Positions 63,706 through 64,000 of a stretch of 64,000 bases of DNA are shown here, piece by piece. Where the stretch lies: NCBI GenBank assembly GCA_963798775.1, contig CAWCUK010000004.1:806001-870000 (forward strand), written 5' to 3'. The notes under the pieces were generated by a model. The model did not search any database. It saw only the letters and a list, made by a program, of their open reading frames with translations, and was not told the origin of the DNA. The DNA is from CAWCUK01 sp963798775 (lineage in GTDB: Bacteria > Bacteroidota > Ignavibacteria > Ignavibacteriales > Ignavibacteriaceae). The position numbers and the translations under genes are program-made. How positions within the stretch are numbered: the stretch's first letter is position 1; the number at the start of each line of letters is the position of its first letter.

Positions 63706-64000
63706 TTATTGTTTAACAAATTCAGAAAACTCTCCGTATTTTAAAACTACTTTTCCATCTTTGCGCAGAATGAAAAAATGCTCTTTTATTCCGGGAGTCC
63801 ATTCGATTATCATTTCATTCTCTTTTTCTCCGCTATAGGCTATACTTTTTAATTTTCCCAATTGAAATGTATATCCTTCAGAATTTTTATCAACCAGAAG
63901 ATGGCCGTATTCGGGACTATAATATTCTCCGGTTAATTCGTTTGGTTTATCATAAGAAAAAACTTCAAGTAAAGGTTTTTCCTTCTCATATAACGGATCA
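63706..64000 (-). CDS. C-terminal end of a serine-hydrolase-like protein (partial)
   Basis: The minus-strand frame enters at the window edge and stops at 63706. It reads LTGEYYSPEYGHLLVD ... GYTFQLGKLKSIAY ... WTPGIKEHFFILRKDGKVVLKYGEFSEFVKQ. The EYYSPEYG pattern and beta-rich character resemble the C-terminal DUF3471-type domain of beta-lactamase-related serine hydrolases. The catalytic part would be outside the window, so the call is tentative. Confidence 0.55.
   Translation of the reverse strand, partial: DPLYEKEKPLLEVFSYDKPNELTGEYYSPEYGHLLVDKNSEGYTFQLGKLKSIAYSGEKENEMIIEWTPGIKEHFFILRKDGKVVLKYGEFSEFVKQ

Overview
The window is AT-rich bacterial chromosome, roughly two thirds A+T by eye. It most resembles the Ignavibacteria (Bacteroidota/Chlorobi group). 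The evidence: four intact or near-intact secreted proteins end in a type IX secretion (T9SS) C-terminal domain with the YPNPFNP signature; c-type cytochrome and lipoprotein genes are of the kind common in that lineage; several promoters fit TTG-N20-TAnnTTTG, a Bacteroidota-style pattern; and Shine-Dalgarno sites (AGGAGG, GGAGG) are still used. The lineage call is inference from protein style, not from a phylogenetic marker. I see no phage, integrase, insertion sequence or CRISPR array.

Layout. 0.1-3.5 kb: a large T9SS-exported beta-helix protein (frameshifted). 3.8-4.0 kb: tRNA-Gly and tRNA-Cys on the minus strand. 4.3-7.4 kb: coupled plsY-degP-purB. 7.4-10.5 kb: a VanX-type D,D-dipeptidase and a Prc/Tsp protease. 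10.5-12.1 kb: two tandem paralogues of unknown function. 12.4-16.2 kb: lysine catabolism, with an alpha-aminoadipate-semialdehyde dehydrogenase and its Rrf2 regulator divergent from lysine 6-aminotransferase. 16.2-24.7 kb: housekeeping genes (rsmI, methyltransferase, apt, enoyl-CoA hydratase, PolX/PHP polymerase, PAP2-like protein, dusB, MFS transporter, NAD-type isocitrate dehydrogenase). 24.8-29.9 kb: an arylamine N-acetyltransferase and a four-gene MacAB/Lol-like ABC exporter. 30.3-38.8 kb: arginine biosynthesis, argF then argCJBDRGH, with two candidate ArgR boxes. 38.8-41.2 kb: a small protein, DUF190, crcB and an aminotransferase. 41.3-46.4 kb: a decayed T9SS domain, a DUF3160 T9SS protein, a response regulator and small proteins. 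46.5-55.0 kb: HIT protein, EF-G-like GTPase, DUF948, YtxH, flippase-like protein, Maf, SpoIID-like protein and a MATE transporter. 55.3-60 kb: two more T9SS proteins and two lipoproteins, one a cytochrome. 60.1-64 kb: tRNA-Ala, an 11-bp tandem repeat, an Asp-box (BNR/VPS10-like) exported protein and the 3' end of a serine-hydrolase-like gene.

The arginine genes form a complete ornithine-to-arginine route. ArgJ can recycle acetyl groups, so no separate argA is needed. The lysine pair converts lysine to alpha-aminoadipate. Most other genes are core metabolism or envelope functions.

An important caveat: seven genes, including purB, carry a single net frameshift (six are +1 or equivalent, one is -1). 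The protein continues in the next frame each time. This looks more like sequence error than biology, and affected genes are marked. I did not find a convincing new defence or mobile system. The best leads are a regulatory signature (promoter consensus plus ARG boxes), a tandem family of unknown function, and a decayed T9SS domain.
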